64,000 nucleotides of DNA. Origin: Pempheris klunzingeri. Taxonomy: Eukaryota; Chordata; Actinopteri; Acropomatiformes; Pempheridae. This document shows positions 1-14,900 of the stretch, in pieces. Each line of letters begins with the position of its first letter. The stretch's first letter is position 1. The stretch lies in NCBI RefSeq assembly GCF_042242105.1, contig NC_092030.1, positions 2,553,501 through 2,617,500 of the forward strand. The letters are read 5' to 3'. The notes under the pieces are model-generated. The model saw only the letters and a list, made by a program, of their open reading frames with translations. It did no database searches and was not told the DNA's origin. The position numbers and the translations under genes are program-made.

Positions 1-3000
1 ATGTCATTCAGTCAAAGCACAAATCATGCCTTCGTATTTCAGGGTTGCCCGTCATTGTAAGATCATGTAGAGAAGAGAATACAATTTATTTTCTTCTATT
101 TATTTTTATCCTACTGATCTTATTGGATTGCTTGTGGCTTGGCAAATACAGCCGGGGCACCATAAGGAGATACAGAGCTCGGTAGCTGCAGGAATTCACA
201 TAGCTCTCACATAACTCTCTCACCAGTGTTGTCAGGAGGAGGAGGAATCACATATTTTGGGGATGTAAACAAACCTTTAGAAACAGCTGAAATGCAAAGA
301 CACACCTCTCTCTAAGATGTTGCTCTACCGGCTACATATTCAAATATTTCAAATTAAAGTTTCAAACGTGTCTTTCTCTCCTGGTTTCGAAACTCAGTCT
401 AATTCTATGACTCTGTAACACATATGATGCCTGGCAATGTCATGCAGGGGTCTGACCGTTTTCGCTTCCTCTCATTATATTAACCACAGTTAACATGCCT
501 GTTAGTAACGCACCTGATTATTCCAAGTGGTGCAGAAGACACATAAAGAAAGAATGAAATAACATCAGTTTTATAGGTAGATCTTAGAACATTTTATGAA
601 TAGCCTTTTGTTACCCCCTGTTGTAAAGAGCTGATGTGGTGCAGAATGCAGAAATTGAGTTATAAATAATATCATTTTATTTTGATATATTTATTTTCCA
701 ACCCATGATCCAACCCACATGTCCTTTGTTTTGCCCAGAACCAAACCTGGAAATGAATTCAAGACAAAATATCACTATAAATCACTTTTTATTAGTTATC
801 CATCCAACTCTGAGCCAAACACCAAAGATTCTGAACCTCATTATTTAACTTGTATGCAAACACATTATTCAAAGCAGCCTTACAAGGCGATAAAAGAGCT
901 GCATCTGTCAGCTTGTTATAAAGGTCTTCTTGCACAAAGTGGCCAAAACAAAATAATTAGCGTAGCTTTAATAAGCCGTAAAGCTCTGATGTCCTAAAAG
1001 TTTTTTTTTTTTCTCCATTCGTGTCAACATGATAGATACAGTAGACAGCCTGTGAACCCTGCTCAAGTGATACCAGACACACACGTTCAAATACACACAC
1101 ACTTTACATGCCTATGCCGGTGACAAGCACTCGCACTGAGGCAGAAAATTGGCAGGAATTTGAGGTTCTGATACGATCCATGAGACGAAGCAGTGAAGCT
1201 TGTCGCTCGATGTAATCTAGCATGACAGCACCATCTCTTATCCATTAAACGCACAAAAACACTCATGCAAACACACATTTTTAGACACACAAACATTCAC
1301 CTCCACACAAACAGAGACACACAGAAAGTTATTCAGTTGAGACATCATATCAACTGAACTTTTGCAGTTAATTGATAAAATTGTACTGAAGTATGATTAA
1401 TCTCACCTCTTAATGTTTATTGGAACAGGGAATAAATATGTTTACAGCCCTTTGTGTAGTCTCTGCCCTATCCAAAGGACATTGCCCCACTCATTGAATG
1501 TAAAAAGCACCAAGCGACCTGATCCAAGGGTTCTGTTACACCTAAATACACCTTTATTTGTAGGAAATTATTGCATAATCAACCCAAAAGCTTCTACCTA
1601 CACAACTCTTCAGTTATATCAAATCATGCAAATATCTAATCTCCAATTACCAATGGGCAGCTGTTTGCTCAAAAGAGCCAGAGGTGTGTTCAGACTGAAT
1701 GAGAAGCAGAACATACAGGAACTCAACAGGAAGTCATGAACAGACACAAAAAGATGCCGATTCACTCCTGGCTGAGGCAAAGACGAGTCCTGGTCATACA
1801 AAAAACATTTCAGCCTGAGTAATAAATGTGCATTTACTCTGAGCACACCTGCTCCATAAAAATGAAAAGACAAAATGGGAAGAGAAGGAGGCAGAAGTAG
1901 TCATGTCTGAGGGTTGATGGTAGTTTGCATCGCGCATCAAACAGATGCAAATCCGGTCCTTAAGACCCGTGTGGGGCCACTGCACTATGGATATCACCAC
2001 CAGCTTAAAAGAAATCAAAGCCGTCCTATCAGCTGCCAGACTGGGAGGTGTTGATCCTTGGATTTTTCCCTTTGCTGGAAATGTGGGACTATAACACAGG
2101 CGGGCCCAAGGCTACGCAGTCCCTCAAACAGAGTGGCAGGAGACAAGAGAGGTGGAGGTAGAGAGGTGGAGCTGTTACCTGCTGAGTGGAGAGTTTGCAT
2201 AGTTTTGATCATCAAATAAATGTCTCTCAAACTGGGATTCTGTGAAAAGTACATTTGCTGGTTATACAACAGTAATGAGACTCACTTTAAACACAATGAC
2301 TCTGCACACAGAAGTGAAGTTTTATGTTTGACTCCCGAAGAGCTGCTGGTCAAAGACTGGAGGGGGGGGTTATGGCAGTAGAGGGAAACGTTTTCCGTTC
2401 CATGGAGCAACAATCTCCTGCTTTCTGAAATACGATGACAACTTCACCCTCAAAGACTTTTTTTTTCTTTCGCTTTAGCTCAAAAATGTGAGGATACTGC
2501 TTTTCCATAGAGCTGCTCACCTTTCAATTACAGTGTGGTTTGGCAGCTCCACTTCTCAGCAGAAAGAACAGCTGGACATAAAGATGAACTCCACCTCAAA
2601 AATAACAGGCTGTGAGCTGACTGTCATTCCTGGCTCCAAAGAGACCTGCATGCAACGTACAGAAAAGTATGTGAGATTTGAAAGAATACAGATTAGCCTC
2701 ATTATCTCGTGGTATTTGATCCCAACTCTTATAAACCACCAAAGAGCAGGAAGCTGACAAAAAAAATCACTTCTCCTAACAGCAACGGCTGAATCCAAAT
2801 GTGCAAACTGTGGACTGGCAGACTGAGCCCTCGCTGACTGTGGTTTTATGTATTCTGATGTTGACTGGCGTGCTCAGAATGGCTACGCGAGTTCACAAGG
2901 GTGCAGTGATATGAGACTGCATAAAGGAGATGAATGTGACAGCCTTTCCAACGCAATCTTTCCATTGGCAGCAGCAACCCAAAATATGAGACAGAGAGCA

Positions 3001-3557
3001 AACAGTTACACAGTCACCATGGAAATATTAGCATTTCTTGTTATGCATTAAGTAATCGGTCACTATCTTGCAAGAGAAAAAAATATTAAGAGATATGTAA
3101 TACTTGCTTTTTAATATATGACACCTCCAGCATTGTAGAAGAAAATGTTTTTCCATTAGCCAGCACTGTGAAACTGAAAAAACAGCCGTTAATGGTGTTT
3201 TTTTTCTCCATATGGGAGAACAGCAAAGTTCTTTATGCTCCGGTATGGGACTTGGACTTCTCAAACTTACTTGGAATACAATATGATTGGGATAGGCTTA
3301 TCAGTAAATGTGCTCCCCCGCAGATAGACTCCTGTATACCTGCCTTATCTCTGTGGAGCCCCACAAGATTATCTGGCCATCCGCATGGAAGCTTCATCCT
3401 CCATTTTCACCACAGCTTCTTCTGGACTAGGGGAGGCTTTTCACTGTTTGGGTTTGGGATGATAGAAGCTGTCCAGTCTGTTACTGGAAATACCCGAGAA
3501 GCTGTCCAGTTTTCAACAGCTCACAGAAGTCCCATTAATTCACATTCAGCTACTCAG

Positions 3558-3560
<3 letters not shown>

Positions 3561-3592
<32 letters not shown>
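3561..3592. repeat. (GT)16 microsatellite
   Basis: Uninterrupted GT dinucleotide run of 32 bases. It makes a spurious run of alternating Val/Cys codons in overlapping open frames. Confidence 0.95.
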
Positions 3593-3595
<3 letters not shown>

Positions 3596-5951
3596 GGCTT
3601 ACAGCTACTAATACGAATGCATACCAACTTGTCCCAAAGAGCTCTAGTTCCCTCTGTGATCTCGGTACTGTCACTCTCCTTTTTCCTCTCGTCTCGCTAG
3701 TTTCATTTTACCGTTTACCAGCTCTCGGTGGAGTTGTACTGTTGTGATCTGATCGTATCGTGTTATTGTTTTATACTATTCTGATGCTCAAATGAATGGT
3801 GTGTCAGTGGCATACATTCACCATATTGTTGAATATACCAATATGGGGGGAATAAGACTCTGATTACATTATGCTATTGATTTAAACCATAGTGCCCAGC
3901 TTCATTATCAGGACCAGGATCAGTCAACCCATTAAGCTGCTAATGGAGGCTCAGCTGCTCTTTAATCAGCTGATTATCACAGCTGAAGGGAAGAGCGGGC
4001 ACAGTCCAAACAACATGCACACAACATTTTTTTTTTTATCCTGTCATCACATTCTGTATTTAACACTTTCCTCTCTTGGGCGTTTTCTTTGCCCCCAACC
4101 CACCTCTCACTTTACTCTCATCTCTTTTACTTTGATTGACATATTTAACCGTTTGAGTTAACATTTAATATCTGTCGGACTGTCCTCTGATCTATCAGTT
4201 TCCTACATCCCGCTATCCTCTGTTCCACATGAGATGATTGATTTTACCTTTTCCTGGTGCTCGCAAAGATCCCAGTAGATGTATTTCTTGGGCCGTTGCC
4301 GCAGGCAATTTCAGAGCCTCTCAAGTAAGAACTACAAAGTTCAAGAAGAAGTCTGAATAAGTGAGGGAAAATCTGTAGACATTGAACAAAATACTAATTA
4401 CAAATGTATAGTTTAAAATTCATTTAGTTATCGTCTCCCCAAAAATGCAGTGAACTGTGTACTGTCTCATGCTTCTGCAAATTCTGCATAAATTCATTAT
4501 TTTCAATAGAGATGACTCAACGCCAAAAGCGATGATGTCACAGTGCACATTTGTTGCGACACACCTGTTTTCTTTTGGCACACAGCCGGTGCACCAAGAT
4601 GGAAAATGGAAGTTTTCTTCGGATGCAGCGAGCACACAGCACATAGTGAGACAAGAATAAACCAATTAATCAGGATGATGCATTGTTTTTATGTTAGTAG
4701 TTGTGACTTGTAATGGTTTGGTTACCGTTTGCTCTGACATTTGCTTGCTAGGCTAAATATTTCTCTTGTCCCGCAAATGTTGACGTCGTGTATTTTCCCT
4801 CATTAATTGCAACAATAAGTAGTACAAATGGTTTTGGTTGCGACCTTGCAAGCACCTTGGATAAAAAGATGGTGCGGCTGGGGTTTTCTATGTGCTTCTA
4901 GATGCAACTTCTGAACAAAGAGTTCAGCATTAGACGAACAACAAAAAAGAACTGCCTTGGTGTATTTACTCATGTTATTTAAAGATTGAGGATTTTACTC
5001 TATTGATGTTAAAGAAAGGTTCAAATAGACACAAGTTTAGCTCAAAGTAGAAACAGCTAGACGCCAAACAGAGCTCCACATGTATGCTGGCTGTTCTATG
5101 CTTTCTGAGACTCCTCTGCTCATGTCTATGGAGAAAGTATTAGAGTAGGTTGGAGGGAAAGGAATTAAAAAAGGAGAATGACAAACAATGAGAAAAGTTA
5201 TGAGAAGCCTCAGAGAAGTGATATTGTAATCTGCTAATCATCGTATTCAAGGGGGTTCTTTGTCTTTATTGAGCAATTATAGTAATCGTTTAGTCTATGA
5301 AATTGCCTATTAAAAATGTCTGTCACAATTTTCCAGACCCCGAGGTGATGCCTTGAAATTGCTTGTTTTGGCAGAACAATAGTTCCAAACTCAAAGATGT
5401 TCATTTTACAATGAAATATAACAGAGAGAAGCCACATCCTGGCACATTTGAGAAGCTGGAACCAGCGAATATTTGGCATTTTAGACTTCCACTCTCACCT
5501 CTAAGCAGGATTCTCCTGTATCCTAACAAAGCCTCAGTCTGATCAGAGCTTGCTGAAAAACTGTTGCAGCTGCAAGAAGCGGATGCCAGAAGGTGGTTGT
5601 GTTTTCCATGGTGGAGCATGATAAGCAACAGCCACCAGTCTGTAGACACCCAAAGGGGCTGGTAGGATGGAGCAGGAGGCCCTCTGAGCCTGGACTGAAC
5701 AGGGTGCACTTGACTCAACAGAGAGGTACTGGCAAGCCGCTGTCACTGCTGGTTACATAACGTGAAATAACATTCCCAAGCCCGAGGAAATATCTAATTC
5801 TCCCTTTGGAAAACTCAAGCGTGTCATACAATTTCAACAAGTTTGGGTTAGTTATTTTCTAATCAAGTCTTCATTTCCACTTATTAGCTGATTTCTACAG
5901 AGTTAAAAGGCTAAAGATATGCTTGTCAGGATCTATCCTCTTGAGTGATAT

Positions 5952-5952
<1 letters not shown>

Positions 5953-5992
<40 letters not shown>
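5953..5992. repeat. (GT)20 microsatellite
   Basis: Uninterrupted GT dinucleotide run of about 40 bases in noncoding sequence. Confidence 0.95.
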
Positions 5993-5996
<4 letters not shown>

Positions 5997-8900
5997 GCAG
6001 CTGTGACTGTACATGTGAATGTGTGTACTCAGGCATACTGTATAATCCTTCACTAACCTTTGTGTAACTGACTGACGTCCTCCCTCAGTGCTCCAGTGTT
6101 TAGCCTCAGCTCCTTTCTCTCCTTGTGTGACCTCGTCTCTTCAGATGCCGTCGGTTATGGGCAACAATACTCGTGCCTGCTTTGATTTTCTGTGGGAAAA
6201 CGCAGAACAATGTCTGGGCAAGCAGAAGCACATGGGCAGGAGTGTGCTCTCCGAGGGCAAACACACGGTGTGGCATCATTAAGGGCTCGCAAACAATACA
6301 AGAATGCTGCTAATGGTGTGATCGTGAATGTGGAGGTAGGAGAGTGTCCTCTCAAGAAAAACACCAGATCCTCCAAAATTATACACGTTTACATTCAAAG
6401 CTCCAGCAGCTGGAGCAGCATGCACACCAACAGTGCTCACTCCCATCATCTGTGTGCTTGCCACATCGCTAATTTTCAACTGTGTATTCACACACTCCCT
6501 GGAAGTCTATTCATCCAAAGACTGAGTTACTCTCTTTGAGTTCTGCTGAGTTTCTCTGACTCAGAGAGTGAGACTACAGGCAAATTGGATTGTAAACATG
6601 TTCAAAGTCCTGTCACTCAACAATCCCTGGCTTTAATTCTTCCTCACTCAGCCTCATACCCTGAGTATTACAGGTTTGATGTTTAGCCTCTCCGCTAAAA
6701 ACAAAGCTTTCTTTTCCATCTTACGTCTGGTGTTTCTGCTCCCTAATGCTCCCTACATGCAATAGACATCGTTCTTCTATTTCAAATGTTGAACCACAAT
6801 TCGCTATGCATGTGCCAGATGTGAACTACAACCCAAAGGGCTGGAGGTCAAACAGAAACTTATCGTAATGGGGAATTCTGGATTACAAAACAAAAACATT
6901 TATGTAACACGTTTTCTTCAGCTCGCAGCTATTCCATTTATGTCAGTCACGATCCAGTCAGTGGGCAGAATCCATAATAAAGAGTCCATTAAAAGCTACC
7001 CTGGGCTGGGTTTTAACAGGTGTTGATCAGTTTGAAATATGAGGACATCTGACAAAGACAACTCCTGCTTTAAAAAAAAAAAAGGAGAGAATAATTTAGA
7101 ATAGGAACTCCTGTCACCATTTTCTTTCACCTGTGATTTTATTTTTGATGATGATGTCAAAAACAGACATTTGAGACTTCCTTTGAATAACTCAATTCGG
7201 TGCAGCCCTAAAATTACATTTAAAATTTTGTAAATTTAGTCTGCTCTGATCATTTGGCCATTGATTATTATACGCCAATATCTGTTCTAAGTAGTTTGAC
7301 CAGAAGAACTGTTCAGGTGACACTAAACAGCTCCAGGTTGATTGACAGACGGCGTGCAGGTTACTGTCATGGCTGCCAACAAGGAGACAGCTGTTGTGTC
7401 CTGGTGGAGAGGTGAACGGAGGCGTGGTGAGCTGATGATCTTTTTAGCCAACGCAACAGGTCCCAGCATCTATTGTGTGAACACCATCTAAAGCCCAGTC
7501 CAGCGGGATTTTACAAAATAAAACCTGATAACAAACAAGCAGATGAATATTTGAATGATTTTGTTCAGAATATTAATACAGAGATTTATATTGTATTGCT
7601 GATTTCACTTTCTGGGCTGCAATGGTATTGTCATGCTTTAGAATTTGGTCATTAGCCAAGGAGACACCGTTAAAACTGTTTACTTAGTGTTTCAATTTAG
7701 AGTAAAGTAACTAAATTAGTATCTTGTACACATTTTGTTCTGCTCTCAGCCTGGTAAACAGCTCCAGGCCATTTGGCATGGACAATAACATGACTCCCTC
7801 TGTTTAGTGAGATAGACTGGCAAAGTTAGTCCTCAGTTACTGATTCCTCCAGTCATTTCAAACTAAAGTTTTAATAAATAAAACAGATCAGCAGTGCCTA
7901 ACATTTGCATTCCCATGTTTGCCTCTTAGGCTTTTGTCCTGCTCCAAAGCCCTCGGAGGCTAACATTTTTTAAAGTGGTATTATTCTTGAAACATGCTAA
8001 ACTTTTCTAAAGAGTGTCTGAGCGATGGCCTCAGCGTCCTCGTGTATACATACAAAACATTTTTCAAATTCTGTTTTCTATAAGAACTGCACGTATGGAT
8101 GAATAGAATACAAACGAGCATTACTCTGCTCTAACTTCACTTACCCTCCATCGTGCCTCTACCATTCATCATGAGGACGTGTGTGGTGAAGAATGACAAA
8201 CGCAGGACCCTCATCTGCACAAGACCTGCGAGGTGTGCACGCTGCCACAAGTGGCTTGGACAGCGCTGACACATTTCAGTGAGCCTCTTCTGCATGCCTC
8301 TTCTTCAGCTTTATTGTTTTAAGGGGAAATGGGGCTTGCTCTGTCTTTCTGTCCATCCTCTAAATTAATTCCCTTTGTCCGTTTTCTGTTTCTGTCCGCT
8401 TTTGCCTCTGTAAGTTTGCTGTGGGCAAAATGAATAAAAGATGGGAAACAGGTAAGTCTGAGCCGAAATGATTAAACAGACAAGAGATAATGGTGCGAGA
8501 ATAAGAGGTCACATGAAAGAAGGATAGACATGATTAACAGGATCACTTGGGGTTCCTTTTCTGTCTCTTTTGACAAATATTGTATCACACACATTTGTTT
8601 TCCCTGAAAAAAGGAAACAATCATTCTATTATTTTTGTTTACATGAAACATCAGCAGATTTATCTGAGTACCAGAGAGTCCTGGTAAATAGATATTTAGC
8701 CATGCTAGCTGGGTGGCTGGCTCTATGGATGACTTCTGGCCAATCAACCAAATTTTTGTACAGACATTTATGGTTCCCAGACAATTCATGTTAAATACTT
8801 TGTTGATCCAGTGACATTTGGCACTAAAACAATGTAGAAATAAACAAATAAATACACTAGTAAAAGAAATGATTCATTTATTTGCACATATAATTATATA

Positions 8901-11900
8901 ATTATACAATTATTGAATTATTTATGTATTTATATATTTAGTTTTGGCCCTTTAAACCCTCCATATGGGGGTCAGGTCCTCTTTAATGGGTTTAAAGAGC
9001 GTAAGATGATTAACAAAATGAACTGGGCAGACATAGAAACACAGCTTTGCCATACACACTTTCTCCTTTTTCTTGAGAAAACCAGAGGCCTCTGATAATA
9101 ATCTAAATGAGACAATCTGCGTAGGGAAAACACAGTGCTTGTCCCAGTGCTCACAGCAGACGCACACGGTGCAACCTGTGAACAGTGGACATGATTTGGT
9201 TTTAAGAGGTCCCGGAGGGCCAGAAAGGTGGGAGAGCTAGATATGGATTAGATTTATGAAGCAAAATTACAGCATAATCCTCGCCAAGAGGTGAAAGCAG
9301 GAGAGGAGGATGGAAGCCACAGTGGGCTCCTCATCTCTCCCAGGTCATCGTTGTATCTCTGTGGGTGAGGTTACCTGTGACTGATCCAAGGCATCGGACT
9401 GCATAGAGACTGAACTGATCCAGCATGTTTAAGATTCCACAGAAAGCTCTGGGAGTGATTTGGAGCCTGAAGTAAATGAGAGGCTGATGGGGTTTCACAG
9501 GGAGGCAAACTCAGTTTCAATCAGCATCACACAATGAAAGTAAACAATTGCAATTACAGTAATTAGTATTGGTTAAACTAAAGCTTTGTTAGACGTACTG
9601 GTGGAGAATAAACTGTTTTACATCAGACAAGTGAGACTCTTCACACAAGACTGCCATCTAGAGTTTAAAGCATTCCTCTACTCAGACTTTGACCGGATAT
9701 CTTTCCAGAAATAGGAAATAGTAAACTTAACCCTGTATCTTTTATACTTCCATCCACCTCATTTCCTGTGTTTCTTTACTCCTTGCTGTCATGGCCGTGA
9801 TCAGTGATGCTTCCCGGAGTTCACCTGCTTTGAACCTACCTTGTCAGTGTCAGTCAGAGGAGCCTTGAGCCACTGTTCATGGCTTACTGTAATCATTTGC
9901 CTCAGCTGGAAATGAGAAACAGTGCTTAAAGCCAGCAGTTTCTCCTGGAGCAAGTGAAAAAAAAAGAATCAGTCACGCTTTATGACTAAGCTGTCCATTT
10001 GGCAGACATGCAGCGGCACCTGTTTGGGGTTGTCCATTATCCAACAAGAATGTTTCATAATCAGAATCAGTCTTGCTTTAGAACAGTGAGATTTAAGGAG
10101 GGAACGTCCTCTGAGGTTTCATCAGCTGGAAGTTTAAGTCTCCATAGCATGTCAGTCTGTCACGCTGTGATTCGCAGCTCCAAACTGTCTTTGTGAATGA
10201 TCTTTTCATGTAAAATGAGCTTAAGAACTGGTTTTATTTGCCTGCTTTTTTGTAATCCTCACAATCCAACCATATTCACAGTGACAAGAGTTTGGACCTT
10301 TAACTGTCCGTAGTAAATATCATAGTAGATTTCCCCTTTTAAGTATGTGTAGAGAGTGCCGTGCAGCAAATATCTCTAGTCGTAGTTTTGAAAAAAAAGT
10401 TTGTGTCTGCAAGCTTAGTTTTATAAACTTGTACATTTGTTTTCTGCCTGCAGACTCAATTTTGCAAGTGTGTGCATCCTGACATATGCTTGCAAGCTCA
10501 CTTTCACAATCTGTGTTTACGCATATATGTGCGTGCATGCGTTTCTCCTTTTGCGTGCAAAGAAACAAGCTAGACGTGAGGGAAAGAGGGTCAGTTCTCC
10601 AGCCTCTGACCAGTCGGTGTCTTTGGATTCACCACACACACAACAGAGTTATCCAGAGGCTAATGAGTGTGGGTGATGGGCAGTTTGCTGGTGGATTTAC
10701 GGAGGGAATATTAACCTTTTTTGGAAAGAAGAAAAACATTAAATCTGAGGATACTACAAACAGACTGGTTAAAGTTATTATTTAAACATTTTGGTTTTTC
10801 ACTTTTTCAAAAATAAAAAGTTGCATTGGACGCAAGTTTATCTATTTTGTTATTTACTGGCAGTTGTGGAGGCCTGTCGGAGTCTATTTACAGGTTGGAT
10901 GAGCTGAGCGTGATCAGGGTTGACCCATATTGTTGACTTGCTAACTGTGTTGTGCTTAATGACTCCAGTCAGAAGGTGGAGATCCTACCAGCTCTTCCTT
11001 TTTTCCTTTACAACACCCTGTGTACAGCGAGCCTGTGTGATGCACAGACTTGAGTTTTAAAAACAAATGGACACGTCTACAAAACTGAGCTTACAGATAC
11101 AAACATAAATCTACAAGTTTACAAAACCCAGTTGAAGTTACAAACCACTTTTTTCAAAAACACCTTTTTGAATGATATAATTTTCCACACTTGTCTTTTC
11201 CTCTAACTTTTGTTTCGCTCTTCACTTTCTCCTTGATGTTCCTCTTGTATGTCTGCAAACTACTATCAAGACCTGAGTATCTTGATGTGATTTCGTATTG
11301 TGCGAATGAAGCGGGAGGGGGGGGGGGTGGCATTTTGACATTTGTAGCCACATGATGTGAAATAATTCACAGTGAGTCATTCCTTTTCATTACCTTGATT
11401 TTCATCCTCCTCCAGGTTCTGTTCTGCTGCTATTCGTCATTTGAAGCCTTAAAGTACAATCCATTCTGATAAATTACGGGATCTATTCATGGCGAGCTCA
11501 GATGGAAGGAAAGCTATTTTAGAGTGTCCCTTCATTGTCCCTCTGAAACTATAATGAAAGCGCTATGATTTCTGCAGTTTTATGCTAAAGATGAAATCAT
11601 CAGCCATTTACTTAAATGGCTCTGGCAGTTTGTTATAAAAGGTAATGAAAGGGGGGATCCAGATTGCCTTAGAGAAAACATTGAATATAAAAAAGGGCTT
11701 TTAGTAGCAAAGCCGAAGTGAGTGAACATGCCTGTCTTTACCGATATGTGCAACTTTTACAGTGGCAGCCAAAAACACCTCAGAACTATTATTGGATAGT
11801 GATAATAGGAGCGGTGATGCTGCCACATGTCTCAATATATTATTTGGTAAAGTTGGCACTACTTTTGAAGTGGGGCTGAAACTAAGGATTACCTTAGTTG

Positions 11901-14900
11901 TTGATGTTGATAACTGGAGAAAATAATGATGTAAAATAATAATGGTGAAAACCTGTGAAATAGATGGAGAGAACAAATGAAGAGGGAAGCAGACAGCCAA
12001 CAGGCTTCATCTTTTTCTGGCAGCTAAACATCAAAGTTGTTGATATCTGCCTTTTGCCCTGCAGCTTGGCTGGGAGACCCAGACCAACATTTTATTGAGT
12101 TATTTTTCAGTACACAGCCTCACAGGGTTGGCTACATTTCAACTTAGAGCTTCTAGCCTCATTTGACATTTGCATCACATTCCTAGATAGAGCAGGTACA
12201 GAGAACTCGTGTCATGGCCTTGCTTTTATAATGTAGACTGTGTCTCTCCTTCAACAGGAAATGAGTAATAAATGGATCTTAGATCTTCATAGACTAGAGC
12301 AGGAAGTTATCATACTTGTGTGGAATAGGAATATGATCACGCACTAATTTCCCTTTGAAACCGGAGTGAGCTTTGCAGTACCTGAGTATACCTGTTTCTA
12401 AAATGTGTCCTGGCCGACTGCAGTGTTTTATTTTCAGCTTCATGAGAGGAATGTTAAGAACATGGCATTCTCATATTTGAGGGTAGAGAGGAGTCTCACA
12501 GTCGCTGGCCTGTCTGTATGAGGTGACGGGGGAGCTGGCCCGAGGGGAACCCAGAGCAGTTTCAGGTTAAACTGGAGCCACTGTTATTTAAATTTTTTAC
12601 GTGTCAGGAACAAGAACTTCACACTGGCATGTGTGTCTGTTTTTGTGTCTATGCAACCTCAATTTCCTGCGTGTCAGTGATTTTGCACCCCGCCGTGCAC
12701 ACAATTTAATCCACAGAGCACACAATTACAAGAGTGACAGAGAAGTTAATGAACAGTGTTGTGCTCCACTGAAGGACTCCCAAGGGTAGATCTGTTAAGC
12801 ATTAACGACAATCAAAGAGTTTTGTTTATATATGTCATCGTGTGGTAATAATGAATGTCTGGTGAAATGTAGCATGCTTGTGATGTTCAACATGGCATAA
12901 AGTGGAGAATGGAGTTCAAATCACTGCACCTGACGAAGCTGTATTGCTTTCACAGCGGGGCATGGGGCAGACAGGAGAGGAGTGTTGAGTGACAGTGGGG
13001 AGTTTCCACTGACGTTCAGCCAGCTGCTGGTCAGTGAATACCTTCAAGTAGCTTGTCCAACACTGGTAAAGTGAGCATGAGAAGGTAAAATAAAAAACAA
13101 AAGGTCCATTAAGAGGATACGCCTCAACACAGAACATGGCTGGGGTAATTAGAGAATCTATTGCACCAAATGTGTGAGTGTGGAATAGATAAAGTAATTG
13201 TCCCTGGATATTTGTTCAGGAGACATATCTAATTCCTCCCTCCTTCCCTCACCCCCCCCAAGAGGTGTTTCTCAAATGTTCCTAGTAGGCAAAACCAAGA
13301 TGAAAAAGTCAGTGTGATGCCTATTTAAGTTAATTATAACTGTTAACAAGCGATTAACAATTAATTAATGTATAAAAGAAGTGTTTATTGTCAGTTAACA
13401 GGCTCATATGAACTGAAAACACTGTTAATAATAATAAAACATGAGGCATGTTGATTATCTGTGCCATGTGTAAGTTGTATTTAGACATTCTGTGATGGTC
13501 TAGTTAGAGAATAATGGATTGATTCATGTCATCTTGTGTATAATCAGGTTTTATTTATTTCCCTGCACTTTGCCATGAATCATTTTTCCCTGTGGGGAGG
13601 ATCAAACAGGAAAGCTGCGTTTCTTATTTTCTTGTTTCTTTGCTGACATTTAAGGATCACAGAGAGAGAAATCTGTCATATCGGAAACAGATATATCCAT
13701 CCCACCATCCATAATGCTTTGCAGCCGTGAAAGGGTTTGTTTAGGGGCATGAGGTGCTTTATCTGCACTGGAAACTGCCGTTCCCTTTGTCTGGCCGAGG
13801 TCTCGGTGAGATGCCGGAGGTCATTTTGGGGAAAAATAGGGAGTCAATAACTGAGGCAAAGGGAGAAAGTGGCTAAAACATCATCATATATTACTCCACC
13901 TTATTACAAATGACTCTAGAATACTGTGGACATCCTTGATGTATGATATCTAGCACCGTAAGACAAGCATGGAGTTTTTTATTTACAGTAAAACCTTGCT
14001 GGAGGTTGTGCTATTGGATCGGCCCACTGCGAATTGCCCCGGCAGTGTGTGTCATTACATGATTATATCAGATCCAGCTTTTAATCATGGAAGTGAAAAC
14101 ACAATTAAGCCGGATTGCACTGAGAGTAAACCTCTACCCCTGTCTGGTTTATTAGGTGGCTCATATGTAGAGGCTTACATTGACTCCACAGTTAACTCCT
14201 GTCATGGCCCAAACCTGCACATATGTCTTCTGAGGCCATTTTAACAGCTAATGAAATTTCTCATTTTTAAAATGAGTAAAATAGGAGACAGGAGGTGGCA
14301 GGTGGCAGGAGTGGGAGCAGAGTTGTGGATATATCAAATAATATATGCTTGTGTGTGTGTCTGAGGGACGGACAGAACTGAGGAAGTGTTTATTTACTGG
14401 TTTGTTTCAGACCTTACAACCTTGACTTCTACATTTATTGTTATGTATTACACATTTTAATGCCAGGTGATAATCATACCTTATCCATGCATCTTAATTC
14501 TGTCCGTCTCTGCTTTGACACAACACCACAGAGAGGTAACCTTACACATATTCCAGCTGGACGTTACCCACACTGGTGTCCTGCTGCTGCTTCAGCAGGG
14601 ACTCACAATGTAGTAAAATAGCTCCCCAGCTGCCTGCCTGTCGACTCCTGGGTGTACCAGTCCGCAAAATCACTGCTAAGCACTGCTGAGCCTGCCAGCA
14701 AGCATGTGTTATTGATTTACATAGAAAACTGTTAACAAGAAATAGTGTGGGCCTGTTTGCTCCACCTGATGGCATCAAAACCTGCCAGGTTCAGGGATAC
14801 ATTCCATTCAGCCCCACCGCTGCCTGTTGTTAAGAAAATGAGCGAGGGTTTTCTACCTTTATTTTATTTACAGCCCTTTATTTTAACCTCCCCATGCAGT